A stretch of 64,000 bases of DNA from Sneathiella sp. P13V-1 (GCF_015143595.1 NZ_WYEU01000004.1:1-64000), one strand, 5' to 3'. Shown: positions 33,654 to 42,550, counted from the stretch's first letter. The notes: generated from the letters alone by a model not told the origin. Program-made: numbers and translations.

Positions 33654-35537
33654 ATGTTGGATGCGGTTGACAGGTTAACGGATGTTGTTCAGGTAAAGGG
33701 AGGTGCCCGGGTTCATATCGATCATAGTCGGGACCAATACCTGACTGACTTCGGTAGAGCCGTCCTTGAAGACCGCTACCTATTACCTGGTGAGAGCTTT
33801 CAGGATCTTTTTGGCCGTGTTGCCAGCGCTTATGGTGAAGGCGATGGGCACGCCCAACGTATCTACAATTACATCAGTAAACTGTGGTTCATGCCTTCTA
33901 CGCCTGTTCTCAGCAATGGTGGTAGCTCCCGTGGTTTGCCAATTTCCTGCTTTTTGAATGAATCTAACGATAGCCTTCATAGTATTGTGGATCTTTGGAC
34001 GGAAAATGTCTGGCTGGCCTCAAAAGGTGGTGGTATCGGAAGTTACTGGGGTAATCTACGTTCTATTGGTGAAGGTGTCGGTGCCGTTGGTAAAACATCG
34101 GGTGTTGTCCCGTTCATTCGTGTGATGGACAGCCTGACACTGGCGATTAGCCAAGGGTCTCTTCGTCGTGGTTCTGCAGCGGTCTACTTGCCGGTAACGC
34201 ACCCGGAAATAGAAGAGTTTGTTGAAATTCGTCGCCCAACCGGTGGTGATCCGAACCGTAAAACGCCAAACCTGCATCATGGTATTCTGGTTTCCGACGA
34301 TTTTATGCGTGCTGTTGAAAATGACGAAGAGTGGGGGCTGACTAGCCCGAAAGATGGCTCTGTAATCCGTAAAATCAGCGCGCGCAGCCTATGGATTCGA
34401 ATCCTGACAGCGCGAGTGGAGACCGGTGAGCCATATATCATTTTCAATGATCGTGTGAACAGCCTGATCCCTGAGCATCACAAGTTGGCTGGTTTGAGTG
34501 TGAAGACCTCTAACTTATGCGCTGAGATTACGTTGCCGACAGGTAAGGACCATCTTGGTAATGACCGAACTGCGGTTTGTTGTCTGTCTTCTTTGAATTT
34601 GGAGAAATATGACGAATGGGAAGGTGATGAAACCTTCATTGATGACGTCATGCTGTTCCTTGACAACGTTCTGCAGGACTTTATCGATCGCGCGCCTGAC
34701 CAGATGGAGCGGGCGAAATACGCCGCAATGCGTGAGCGTAGCGTCGGCCTTGGCGTGATGGGTTTCCATTCCTTCCTTCAGGCAAAGCGTATTCCAATGG
34801 AATCCGTCATGGCAAAGGTATGGAATAACCGTATCTTCAAACACATCCAGAAAGGTGTGGATGCAGCATCTAAAACACTAGCTGACCTTCGGGGCCCTTG
34901 CCCGGATGCCGCTGATTACGGTTTCCATGAACGCTTCTCCAACAAAACGGCGATCGCGCCAACGGCTTCAATTTCCATTATTTGTGGCGGTGCAAGCCCG
35001 GGAATTGAACCTACTGCCGCCAATAGCTACACCCACAAAACACTGTCTGGATCTTTCAATGTACGCAATCCGCATCTGAAAGCATTGCTTGCAGAAAAAG
35101 GACATGATGATGAGGAAACCTGGTCCTCCATTACGGTGAATGAGGGATCAGTGCAGCACCTTGATTTTCTGGATGATCTTGAAAAAGATGTGTTTAAAAC
35201 GGCGTTTGAACTTGATCAGCGCTGGATTATTGAACATGCGGCTGACCGTACACCAATGATCGACCAGTCTCAGTCTGTGAATATCTTCTTGCCAGCTAAC
35301 GTTCATAAACGTGACTTGCATCAAATCCATTTCCAAGCCTGGAAACAGGGTGTGAAGAGCCTTTACTACTGCCGTTCCAAGTCCATGCAACGTGCCGAAG
35401 TGGTGGCAACCAAGGGTGATGTGCCGGATAGCCTCAAGGAATTGCTTAAAAATGCGGAAGCGGGTAAGAAGCCGCAGTTGGAAGTTGTGGGCAGCGGTTC
35501 TACAACAGATTATGAAGAATGTCTGGCCTGCCAATAA
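33654..35537 (+). CDS. nrdA: Ribonucleotide reductase class I alpha subunit
   Basis: A 627-residue catalytic subunit that reduces ribonucleotides to deoxyribonucleotides. The redox Cys pair is Cys99 (LPISCF) and Cys309 (AVCCLSSLN). The radical-site motif N287-L-C289-A-E291 is intact, and the C-terminal ECLACQ supplies the swinging thiols. The N-terminus reaches the barrel (DRYLLPGESFQDLF) after only about 40 residues, so there is no ATP-cone, the domain that gives overall dATP inhibition. ATG 33654 follows AAGGGGA; a TTG at 33606 would add 16 residues. Confidence 0.94.
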   Translation: MLDAVDRLTDVVQVKGGARVHIDHSRDQYLTDFGRAVLEDRYLLPGESFQDLFGRVASAYGEGDGHAQRIYNYISKLWFMPSTPVLSNGGSSRGLPISCFLNESNDSLHSIVDLWTENVWLASKGGGIGSYWGNLRSIGEGVGAVGKTSGVVPFIRVMDSLTLAISQGSLRRGSAAVYLPVTHPEIEEFVEIRRPTGGDPNRKTPNLHHGILVSDDFMRAVENDEEWGLTSPKDGSVIRKISARSLWIRILTARVETGEPYIIFNDRVNSLIPEHHKLAGLSVKTSNLCAEITLPTGKDHLGNDRTAVCCLSSLNLEKYDEWEGDETFIDDVMLFLDNVLQDFIDRAPDQMERAKYAAMRERSVGLGVMGFHSFLQAKRIPMESVMAKVWNNRIFKHIQKGVDAASKTLADLRGPCPDAADYGFHERFSNKTAIAPTASISIICGGASPGIEPTAANSYTHKTLSGSFNVRNPHLKALLAEKGHDDEETWSSITVNEGSVQHLDFLDDLEKDVFKTAFELDQRWIIEHAADRTPMIDQSQSVNIFLPANVHKRDLHQIHFQAWKQGVKSLYYCRSKSMQRAEVVATKGDVPDSLKELLKNAEAGKKPQLEVVGSGSTTDYEECLACQ

Positions 35538-35575
35538 GCAGGCCCTCAAAACCATAACAAAGATCAGAGTTTATT

Positions 35576-36535
35576 ATGTCACTGCTTGATGCGAAGCCGG
35601 TTTACAAACCTTTCTCCTATCCTTGGTGTTATGATGCATGGTTGATGCAGCAACAGATCCATTGGTTGCCAGAGGAAGTGCCCCTTGCAGATGATGTAAA
35701 AGACTGGCACCAAAATCTATCTGAAGATGAGCAGCACCTGCTCACCCAAATTTTCCGCTTCTTTACGCAATCTGACATCGAAGTGAATAACTGCTACATG
35801 CGTCACTACACACGTGTGTTTCAGCCTACAGAAGTGCAGATGATGTTGGCGGCGTTTTCCAATATGGAAACAGTGCATATTGCCGCTTATTCCCATCTTC
35901 TGGATACCATTGGTATGCCAGAAACCGAATATTCTGCGTTCCTTCACTATAAAGAGATGAAGGATAAATATGATTACATGCAGCAGTTCAATGTGGACAA
36001 TAAGGCCGAAGTTGCAAAGACATTGGCAGTGTTTGGCGCCTTTACAGAAGGTCTGCAACTTTTCGCAAGTTTTGCGATCCTGCTGAACTTCCCGCGTCAT
36101 GGAAAGATGAAGGGGATGGGCCAGATTGTAACCTGGTCTGTGCGTGATGAAACGCTTCACTGCAATTCTATTGTGAAGCTGTTCCGGACTTTTGTGAGTG
36201 AAAATCCTGAAATCTGGACGGATGAGCTGGAAGCAGAGCTATATCAGGCCTGTAAAGATATCGTCTCCCACGAAGATGCGTTTATTGATCTGGCTTTTGG
36301 CGCTGGTGATATCGAAGGTATTACCGCGGACGAGATCAAAACCTATATTCGCTATATCGCGGATCGTCGTTTGGGGCAGCTCGGTCTCGAAGAGATTTAT
36401 CACGTTGAGAAAAATCCACTTCCGTGGTTGGATGCGATTTTGAACGCAGTTGAGCACACAAATTTCTTTGAAAACCGTTCAACAGAGTATTCCAAAGCAG
36501 CGACACAAGGTGATTGGGAAGACGCGTTTAACTAG
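35576..36535 (+). CDS. nrdB: Ribonucleotide reductase class I beta subunit
   Basis: A 319-residue ferritin-like subunit that makes the tyrosyl radical for NrdA. Metal ligands visible include Asp67 (TQSDIEV), Glu98 and His101 (METVHIAAY), then Glu in FTEGLQLF and Glu/His in RDETLHCNS. The radical Tyr is at Tyr105, spaced E-x2-H-x3-Y as in E. coli NrdB. It has no ATP-cone at either end. It lies 38 bases after nrdA and shares its NrdR-controlled promoter. Confidence 0.95.
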   Translation: MSLLDAKPVYKPFSYPWCYDAWLMQQQIHWLPEEVPLADDVKDWHQNLSEDEQHLLTQIFRFFTQSDIEVNNCYMRHYTRVFQPTEVQMMLAAFSNMETVHIAAYSHLLDTIGMPETEYSAFLHYKEMKDKYDYMQQFNVDNKAEVAKTLAVFGAFTEGLQLFASFAILLNFPRHGKMKGMGQIVTWSVRDETLHCNSIVKLFRTFVSENPEIWTDELEAELYQACKDIVSHEDAFIDLAFGAGDIEGITADEIKTYIRYIADRRLGQLGLEEIYHVEKNPLPWLDAILNAVEHTNFFENRSTEYSKAATQGDWEDAFN

Positions 36536-36538
36536 GCT

Positions 36539-37087
36539 CTATTCCGCCATTTTTACAAGTTGCTGGATCGTGGATTTTAAAATATCAGAGTCTTGTTGAC
36601 TGACGGCGAGGGCCATACTGCCCTGCAGTGATCCAATAATGAAGGTGGCTCCCAGAGGGCTGTCTTTTCTCTTGTCCAATACGGTCTCAGTCCATCCAGA
36701 TACTTTCTTATAAAAAGACTGTATGTGAGGGCGTAACTCTTCAGGCAGGCTTGGGCTTTCCGAACCTAACATACATGCAAGGCATACGCTGTTCGCTTGC
36801 TTTAGGCTGGCAAGGTACGCATCGCCTAGTGCTTGAACACCTTCTTTGATACTTGAAAATCGTTTGGGGTCACCAAGCGCCTCTAAAAAACGATCTCCGT
36901 ACCGTTCGATAACAGCTTTTCCAAGATCTGATTTCTGTGGGAAATGATAGTGAACGCTTGAGCTTTTGATATCCACTGCCTTGGCAATATCCCTAAAGCT
37001 CACCGCGTCATATCCACCGCGGCGCATCTCTTCCTCCGCGAAGTCGAGGATAGCGTCAATCCGTTCTTTTGTTTTTGCATGAACCAT
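36539..37087 (-). CDS. TetR-family regulator of the GST/cupin unit
   Basis: A 182-residue repressor. The N-terminal helix-turn-helix is YDAVSFRDIAKAVDIKSSSVHYHFPQKSDL. The ligand domain contains a closely spaced Cys pair (VCLACMLG), which may sense thiols or electrophiles as in some TetR proteins. It diverges from the glutathione S-transferase gene and probably controls it through the CTATC-N4-GATAG sites. The start is unsure: ATG 37087 or GTG 37105, neither with a clear ribosome site. Confidence 0.87.
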   Translation of the reverse strand: MVHAKTKERIDAILDFAEEEMRRGGYDAVSFRDIAKAVDIKSSSVHYHFPQKSDLGKAVIERYGDRFLEALGDPKRFSSIKEGVQALGDAYLASLKQANSVCLACMLGSESPSLPEELRPHIQSFYKKVSGWTETVLDKRKDSPLGATFIIGSLQGSMALAVSQQDSDILKSTIQQLVKMAE

Positions 37088-37098
37088 TTTTTTAATAT

Positions 37099-37160
37099 CT
37101 ATCACCTGATAGGTATTGACAAGAGGGTTTTGTTAGCTAAATCTATCTATCAGTAGATAG
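37099..37160. promoter_or_regulatory. Two TetR operator copies flanking a sigma-70-like promoter
   Basis: CTATC-N4-GATAG occurs at 37099-37112 and at 37147-37160. Between them TTGACA (37116-37121) and a weaker TAAATC (37138-37143) make a promoter reading toward the GST gene. The first copy abuts the regulator's own start, so both autoregulation and repression of the GST are expected. Confidence 0.7.
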
Positions 37161-37177
37161 AGAAAAGGAACTACTCG

Positions 37178-37804
37178 ATGAAAATTTACGAATTTAATGG
37201 CTTTCCCAATCCTGCCCGTGTTCGCATTGCTCTGAAGGAAAAGGGATTATTGGACAATGTTGAGTTTATTCAGGTGAACGTCCCGGAAGGGGAACACCGC
37301 ACGCCAGAGTTTCTGAAAAAGAACCCTTCAGGTGCGGTACCGGTATTGGAATTGGAGGACGGTACTTTCATTTCTGAAAGCAATGCGATCACCGAATATC
37401 TGGATCACTTAACTGGTGAGACAACATTAACCGGGGCAACTGCAAAGCAGCGTGCCATTATTTCAATGTTGAACCGTAAAGTGGAAGCAGGTCTTCTTGA
37501 AGGCATTGGTGCTTTCTTCCATCATGCGACAGATGGTTTGGGTCCAGTGCTTGAAACATACCAGAATAAAGAATGGGGTGAAAAACAGAAGGAGCGCGCT
37601 CTTGAAACGCTTCGTTGGATGGAAACGGTTCTTGAAGGACAGGATTATCTGGCGGGTGATAAGATTTCGGTCGCGGATATTACGGCGAGAGCTGGGTTTC
37701 TTTTTGCTGGATTTGTCGGCATTGACATCCCTGAGGATTGTCCAAATGTAAAAGCTTATGCAAATCGGTTAAGCGATCGGACAGATGCCGCGCTTGCAGC
37801 CTGA
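37178..37804 (+). CDS. Glutathione S-transferase
   Basis: A 208-residue GST. The thioredoxin-like N-terminal half shows NPARVRIALKEKG, then KNPSGAVPVLELEDGTFISESNAITEYLD (cis-Pro and glutathione-binding Glu-Ser). The helical C-terminal half has the YLAGDKISVADITARAG folding motif. It conjugates glutathione to electrophiles in the cytoplasm. It forms an operon with the cupin gene 14 bases downstream, under the divergent TetR regulator. Confidence 0.92.
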   Translation: MKIYEFNGFPNPARVRIALKEKGLLDNVEFIQVNVPEGEHRTPEFLKKNPSGAVPVLELEDGTFISESNAITEYLDHLTGETTLTGATAKQRAIISMLNRKVEAGLLEGIGAFFHHATDGLGPVLETYQNKEWGEKQKERALETLRWMETVLEGQDYLAGDKISVADITARAGFLFAGFVGIDIPEDCPNVKAYANRLSDRTDAALAA

Positions 37805-37818
37805 TAAATAGGTGAGAT

Positions 37819-38490
37819 ATGGAAATTAACGCTGATTTTACGAAAATAGCCACCGAAAAAACTAACGAACTTCCTTGGATCCCTTCACCAATGAAGGGTG
37901 TGGATCGGCGTATGCTTGATCGAATTGGAGGTGAAGTTGCCAGAGCGACGACGATTGTGCGATATGCCGTTGGCTCTGCTTTCAGCTCCCACACCCACAT
38001 AGGTGGGGAGGAGTTCATTGTCCTGGAAGGCGTCTTTCAGGATGAGCATGGTGATTACCCTGCGGGGACTTATGTGCGAAATCCCATTGGGACAGCGCAT
38101 ACCCCGAGGTCTGATGATGGATGTACTATTTTTGTAAAACTCTGGCAGTTCCGTGATGATGACAAACTGCAATTTGCCAAAAACCTGGATGAAGTTGAGT
38201 TATTCAGCGTAAACGATCGGTTCTCTTCCGCTGTTCTTTTTGAAAATGAGGAGGAGAAGGTGGAATTGCAGCAATGGTCAAAAGGGATTGTTGAATTAGG
38301 GTCTGATGGCGGCGTTGAGCTACTGATTCTGGACGGCGGTTTTGAAATGAACGGAACCCAATATCAAAAAAATGATTGGGTTCGGCTGCCGGATGGGAAA
38401 GTGGTGCAAGCCAATGTGACTGATGCCGGGGTCAGATTCTGGATGAAGTCAGGCCACCTCTCTCACGTTAAGGTTCCAAATCAAAAATAG
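37819..38490 (+). CDS. Double cupin protein (ChrR-like)
   Basis: A 223-residue protein with two cupin domains. The first (about 40-110) holds the metal motif HTHIGGEEFIVLEG and a later His in IGTAHTPR; the second (about 140-215) is degenerate (LLILDGGFEMNGTQYQKNDWVRLP) with no His ligands. It resembles the cupin part of ChrR anti-sigma factors but lacks the sigma-binding zinc domain, so an enzyme or sensor role is more likely. It is co-transcribed with the GST and ends at a UUCG-loop terminator. Confidence 0.8.
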   Translation: MEINADFTKIATEKTNELPWIPSPMKGVDRRMLDRIGGEVARATTIVRYAVGSAFSSHTHIGGEEFIVLEGVFQDEHGDYPAGTYVRNPIGTAHTPRSDDGCTIFVKLWQFRDDDKLQFAKNLDEVELFSVNDRFSSAVLFENEEEKVELQQWSKGIVELGSDGGVELLILDGGFEMNGTQYQKNDWVRLPDGKVVQANVTDAGVRFWMKSGHLSHVKVPNQK

Positions 38491-38499
38491 TCTCCACTG

Positions 38500-38527
38500 A
38501 AAAGGCAGCGCTTCGGCGCTGCCTTTT
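38500..38527. terminator. Bidirectional terminator with a UUCG loop
   Basis: AAAAGGCAGCGC and GCGCTGCCTTTT are perfect 12-base arms closed by TTCG. It serves the cupin gene (plus) and the VPLPA-CTERM gene (minus). Confidence 0.95.
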
Positions 38528-38531
38528 TGGT

Positions 38532-39113
38532 TTAGGAACTTTGACGGCGACGACGCCAACCCATAAACCCAAGTAGACCAACCCCAGCGGCGTAAAGTGG
38601 GAGAGCTGCGGGAAGGGGAACAGCGGAGGGCGTGGTTACATCCATGGAGACGATTGAGTAACCAAAATCAGAGAAAGGTACGGTGAATAAGGTTATGATG
38701 TAGCTCCAATTGAGAAATATGACTGGATTAGCGGCGGATGTCAGCGTGATTGTTTCATCAGTTGCACCGTTGGCATCCCATTTTACTAATTCGACTGAGT
38801 TCAGGACTACGGGTTCAAAAAAAACGAAAGAAAAATTGTCGTCTTCTTTGAAGCCTCTTTCTTTTGGTTGGAGCCAGTGGAGGTAGAAAACATGTAGTCC
38901 GTGTTCCTTCGACAAGTCAAATACGTGGGTGAGGCCTTTAGGCGATCCTTCCAGAGTAAAGGGAAGAAACTCGTCTCCTTCATCGGCAATGCAACCCTTT
39001 GGAATTTCAAGAAACTGGCATGAATCAGGGTTTGAAAAATCAAAACTGAAAGTGGCGGCGTTTGCTGTTGATGTGAAAAGCAAAGAGGCCAATAGCAGAA
39101 CAAAAATGCGCAT
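38532..39113 (-). CDS. VPLPA-CTERM sorting-signal protein
   Basis: A 193-residue exported protein. It has an N-terminal signal peptide (about 20 residues, ending TANAA), a beta-rich middle domain, and at the C-terminus VPLPAALPLYAAGVGLLGF followed by WRRRRQ, the VPLPA variant of PEP-CTERM sorting signals. Such proteins are processed by an exosortase in the inner membrane and placed on the surface. No exosortase gene is in the window. ATG 39113 is favoured by AGGA seven bases upstream; ATG 39119 is too close to it. Confidence 0.85.
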   Translation of the reverse strand: MRIFVLLLASLLFTSTANAATFSFDFSNPDSCQFLEIPKGCIADEGDEFLPFTLEGSPKGLTHVFDLSKEHGLHVFYLHWLQPKERGFKEDDNFSFVFFEPVVLNSVELVKWDANGATDETITLTSAANPVIFLNWSYIITLFTVPFSDFGYSIVSMDVTTPSAVPLPAALPLYAAGVGLLGFMGWRRRRQSS

Positions 39114-39197
39114 CGTCATGTCCTTTTAAAATTGGTTAGCTCCCCTTAGACCGCTTCATGCTCTTTCATGTGATTTGCTCCAGCACACAGGGGTATG

Positions 39198-39226
39198 TAT
39201 TATATTGAGTTGAGCTCAATATAATA
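39198..39226. promoter_or_regulatory. Long palindromic operator before the TetR/Rieske operon
   Basis: TATTATATTGAG and CTCAATATAATA are perfect 12-base arms around five bases, ending 38 bases before the TetR start. This size and position fit an autoregulatory TetR operator. Confidence 0.7.
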
Positions 39227-39264
39227 ATTTGCTATAGAAGTGGCGTTGCGGAGAAGGAGCAAAC

Positions 39265-39864
39265 ATGACTGAAGCAAAGCGCAAGCGTCGATCAGCTAAG
39301 GAAACACGTAGTTTGATTGTCCAAACAGCCGTTAAAGAACTTGTTTCAGGAGGTGGCACGCTTGAGATGGCGGCACTTGCCAAGAAAGCGGGTTTGTCCG
39401 AGGGGTTGGCGTATCACTATTTTGGTAACCGGGGAGGCGTAGTCGCCGCGGTTGTTGATGATTTTTATGACCGCTTTGAAGAGAGGGTTATTGATATCCG
39501 CTTTGAAGGGGAGGCATGGCAGCAGCGTGAAGAAAAACGGGTCTCCGCGCTGATCGACTTCTATTTCGAAGAGCCTCTCACCCCTATCATTTTTAATAGC
39601 CTTGGAAGTGAAGCAGAAGTGATTGAGGTCGAGGCGCGGCGTTTCAAACGACAGATTGATCTGGCTGAGCAGAATATTAGAGACGCGCAGGAAACTGGTG
39701 ATATTCCAGATGAGCGGGATGCCCGAATGCTGGGTGCCATGATGCTCGGCGCAATTAGGTGGGGGGTAATGGCGAACCTTGAAATTTCAAAAGATCTCGA
39801 CCGTACCCATTTGAAGACGGAAATTTGGATGGCTGTGAAAGCCATGTCCACCAGTGTGAAGTGA
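39265..39864 (+). CDS. TetR-family regulator of the Rieske operon
   Basis: A 199-residue TetR regulator with its DNA-binding region in residues 8-55 (TRSLIVQTAVKELV; LAKKAGLSEGLAYHYFGNRGG). The ligand domain is unassigned. It has AAGGAG before the ATG and heads an operon, 11 bases from the Rieske oxygenase gene, with the palindrome at 39198-39226 in front. The natural inducer is likely the oxygenase substrate or a product. Confidence 0.9.
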   Translation: MTEAKRKRRSAKETRSLIVQTAVKELVSGGGTLEMAALAKKAGLSEGLAYHYFGNRGGVVAAVVDDFYDRFEERVIDIRFEGEAWQQREEKRVSALIDFYFEEPLTPIIFNSLGSEAEVIEVEARRFKRQIDLAEQNIRDAQETGDIPDERDARMLGAMMLGAIRWGVMANLEISKDLDRTHLKTEIWMAVKAMSTSVK

Positions 39865-39875
39865 AAGAAATAATA

Positions 39876-41024
39876 ATGAAAAGAGAAACTGAGCTGGAAT
39901 TGATTGAGCGCTGCGCGGAACTTGCTAAATCCAATACGCGTGAAATGACAGATGAAAGGGGAAGTGATGCCACCCAATATACTGACCCTGAAAAATTTAA
40001 AGCCGAATTGGCCTATATGAAGACGTTGCCGCAAATGGTGGCTCACAGTTCAGAACTTCCAGAATTTGGGAGTTTTAGGGCGCTCGACTGGTTTGACAAT
40101 TTTCCATTGCTCTTGGTGAGAGATGCTGAGGGGAAAGTTCACGCTTTTGCAAATGCCTGCCGTCATCGCGGTAGTAGGTTGGAAGCTAACGGAAGTGGGT
40201 GTAAGAAGCGTTTTATCTGTCCCTACCACGCTTGGAGTTATGACCTGTCAGGACAGCTTAAGAATATCCCCCATAAAGAAGGTTTTCCGTCAATTGATTT
40301 GGATGATATCAAGTTGAAGGAGCTTCCTTCTGAAGAGTTTGGCGGTTTTATCTGGGTCCGTCTTCAAGGAGAGGAGTCGATTGATATGGAGGCGTCTCTT
40401 GCGGGGCTTGGAGCAGATTTTGACTGGTTTGATAGCGAAAACCATGTGCTATTTGCCGAAGAAGAAAAAGTCTGGAAAACAAACTGGAAAATCTTGGTGG
40501 AAGGGGGGATTGAATCCTACCACTTCAAGATGGCTCATAAAAACACCATTGCGCCGCTGTTTCGCGATACTTTATCTGTTTTTGATGAATTTGGACCCCA
40601 CTTTCGTTCAGTGCTTGCGAAAAACACGATCAAGAGAGCGATGGGCGATCCTGAAGAGGAGCGTGAGATCAGGAATTATGCCAATATCCTCTACAGTTTC
40701 TTTCCGATGAGTTCGGTCCTGGTGCAACCTGATCACTTCGCTGTCGTGCAAAATATACCGCTTTCTGAAGGTGAATGCCGCGTGAAAGTACAGACCTTTG
40801 TTCCGAAGGGTTCAGTGGAAACGGATAAACAAAAAGCCCATTGGCAGGCTAATTTCGAATTTACCAGAGACACGCTTTTGGAAGACTTTGTGTTGGCTGA
40901 AGAGATTTATCACGGGATGAAAACGGGTGCGACGGATCGCATTTATTTTGGTCGCTTTGAAAATGCGCTGACCCGGCTGCATGAGATAAATGAGGCTCAT
41001 ATCGAGGCAATGAATTCCGCTTGA
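39876..41024 (+). CDS. Rieske non-heme iron oxygenase alpha subunit
   Basis: A 382-residue oxygenase. The Rieske 2Fe-2S ligands are Cys95-x-His97 (CRHRGS) and Cys115-x2-His118 (CPYHAW), correctly 17 residues apart. The catalytic domain has ESYHFKMAH with His216 and His221 as iron ligands. It resembles choline or carnitine monooxygenase-like and aromatic ring-hydroxylating members. It needs a reductase, which is not next to it. ATG 39876 gives the family-typical start, although the ribosome site is weak; a frame extension to 39825 overlaps the TetR gene. Confidence 0.88.
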   Translation: MKRETELELIERCAELAKSNTREMTDERGSDATQYTDPEKFKAELAYMKTLPQMVAHSSELPEFGSFRALDWFDNFPLLLVRDAEGKVHAFANACRHRGSRLEANGSGCKKRFICPYHAWSYDLSGQLKNIPHKEGFPSIDLDDIKLKELPSEEFGGFIWVRLQGEESIDMEASLAGLGADFDWFDSENHVLFAEEEKVWKTNWKILVEGGIESYHFKMAHKNTIAPLFRDTLSVFDEFGPHFRSVLAKNTIKRAMGDPEEEREIRNYANILYSFFPMSSVLVQPDHFAVVQNIPLSEGECRVKVQTFVPKGSVETDKQKAHWQANFEFTRDTLLEDFVLAEEIYHGMKTGATDRIYFGRFENALTRLHEINEAHIEAMNSA

Positions 41025-41114
41025 GGATTGACGAAGCAGGGGCGGGTCTTTAGCCTGTTGGGATGATGTGGGTAGAAAATTAATAACAACCCTGATCCTG
41101 AGGAGGTCGCCCCA

Positions 41115-41717
41115 ATGTCTAAGATCGAGTTCTTCTTCGATTGTTCCAGCCCATGGACCTATCTGGCGTTTGAGCAGATGGAACAATTTTCGGAACGTCA
41201 TCCAGATGTAGAAATTGACTACCGCCCTATTCTGGTCGGTGGAGTGTTTAACACTGTTAATCCTTCGGTCTACCAGAACCGGGATAACCCAGTCCCAGCA
41301 AAAGCCGCCTATGCGCAGAAAGATATGCAGGATTGGGCACGTGTTGTTGGGATCGAAATCGGTCAGCCACCTGTCTTCCCGGTGAATAGTGTTAAAGCAA
41401 TGCGGGGAGCTTTTGTGGCGCTGGAAGAGGGATGCCTTGTTCCGTATGCGAGGGCTGTCTTCAAACGTTACTGGACAGATCTTGAAGATATCTCTCAAGC
41501 GAAAGTTCTTGCGCCCATCGTAAAATCAGTTGGTTTGAATGAAGACGAGTTCTTTCAAAAGATTGCAGACCAGAAATATAAGGATCTTCTGCGAGACACT
41601 ACCGAAGAGCTGATCAAGCGCGGTGGTTTTGGATCACCCACCATGTACCTGGATGGAGAGGACATGTATTTTGGGAATGATCGCATTACTCTCATCGAAC
41701 AAAAAATTGCAGGGTAA
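41115..41717 (+). CDS. 2-hydroxychromene-2-carboxylate isomerase-like DsbA-fold protein
   Basis: A 200-residue kappa-class-like protein of the DsbA superfamily. It starts EFFFDCSSPWTYLAFEQM, with Ser at the glutathione-thiolate position, and later has PPVFPVNSVKAMRGAF and GGFGSPTMYLDGEDMYFGNDRI. Relatives isomerise ring-cleavage products of naphthalene and related aromatics using glutathione. A strong GAGGAGG precedes it. With the Rieske oxygenase and a GST it suggests oxidation and glutathione-dependent handling of an aromatic or similar compound. Confidence 0.9.
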   Translation: MSKIEFFFDCSSPWTYLAFEQMEQFSERHPDVEIDYRPILVGGVFNTVNPSVYQNRDNPVPAKAAYAQKDMQDWARVVGIEIGQPPVFPVNSVKAMRGAFVALEEGCLVPYARAVFKRYWTDLEDISQAKVLAPIVKSVGLNEDEFFQKIADQKYKDLLRDTTEELIKRGGFGSPTMYLDGEDMYFGNDRITLIEQKIAG

Positions 41718-41720
41718 GCC

Positions 41721-42416
41721 ATGATTGATCTGTATTATTGGCCGACACCAAACGGCTGGAAAATCTCAATCGCTCTTGAGGAAATGGAGCTCCCTTACAA
41801 CGTTATCCCTGTGAATATCGGGCGCGGTGATCAATTCAAGGAAGACTTCCTTAAAATCAGTCCTAACAATCGGATGCCGGCAATTGTGGATCAGGATCCA
41901 GAAGATGGCGGGGAACCGGTGTCGGTGTTTGAGACAGGTGCGATTTTGATATACCTCGCTGAAAAAACGGGAAAGTTCCTGCCCAAAGATTTGCGGGGCA
42001 GAAATGAAGTGATCGAGTGGGTGATGTGGCAGATGGGCGGTCTGGGGCCGATGCTGGGCCAAAATGGACACTTTAAATTCTATGCGCCTGAACAGATCCC
42101 TTATGCGCAGGAAAGATATACCAACGAAGCCCTTCGTCTTTTTGGAGTTCTGGACCGCCGACTTGAAGGGCGTGATTATATTTGCGGAGAGTACTCCATT
42201 GCAGATATGGCATGCTGGCCATGGATCATTACGTATAAGCAGCAGGAAATTGATCTTGATAAATTCCCCAACCTAAGGCGTTGGTATGATTTATGTAAAA
42301 CGCGTCCCGCCTTGCGCCGTGGCTATGTGGTTGGCAGGGAATTTGGCAAACCCAAAGGAAAGTGGGATGACGAAGCCCGGAAGTATTTGATGGCTCAGGC
42401 AGAGGCTCCAAAATAA
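41721..42416 (+). CDS. Glutathione S-transferase, YfcG-like (Nu class)
   Basis: A 231-residue GST. WPTPNGWKISIALEEM and SPNNRMPAIVDQDP with FETGAILIYLAEK fit the YfcG/YghU group, which uses glutathione as a disulfide reductant or bond cleaver. The helical half shows DYICGEYSIADMACWPWI. It lies three bases after the isomerase gene in the same operon. The substrate is unknown. Confidence 0.9.
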   Translation: MIDLYYWPTPNGWKISIALEEMELPYNVIPVNIGRGDQFKEDFLKISPNNRMPAIVDQDPEDGGEPVSVFETGAILIYLAEKTGKFLPKDLRGRNEVIEWVMWQMGGLGPMLGQNGHFKFYAPEQIPYAQERYTNEALRLFGVLDRRLEGRDYICGEYSIADMACWPWIITYKQQEIDLDKFPNLRRWYDLCKTRPALRRGYVVGREFGKPKGKWDDEARKYLMAQAEAPK

Positions 42417-42550
42417 TATGATTTTAGATTGTGAAAAATCTTCAAAAGCCGTTTGTTTTTAATTTTCTAAATCACTAGAATGAAATCTCACGGTAAGTTG
42501 AAAATTTGCCACTTGTATTATTTTAAGTATGTGTGAAGCGGTCATTAAAA

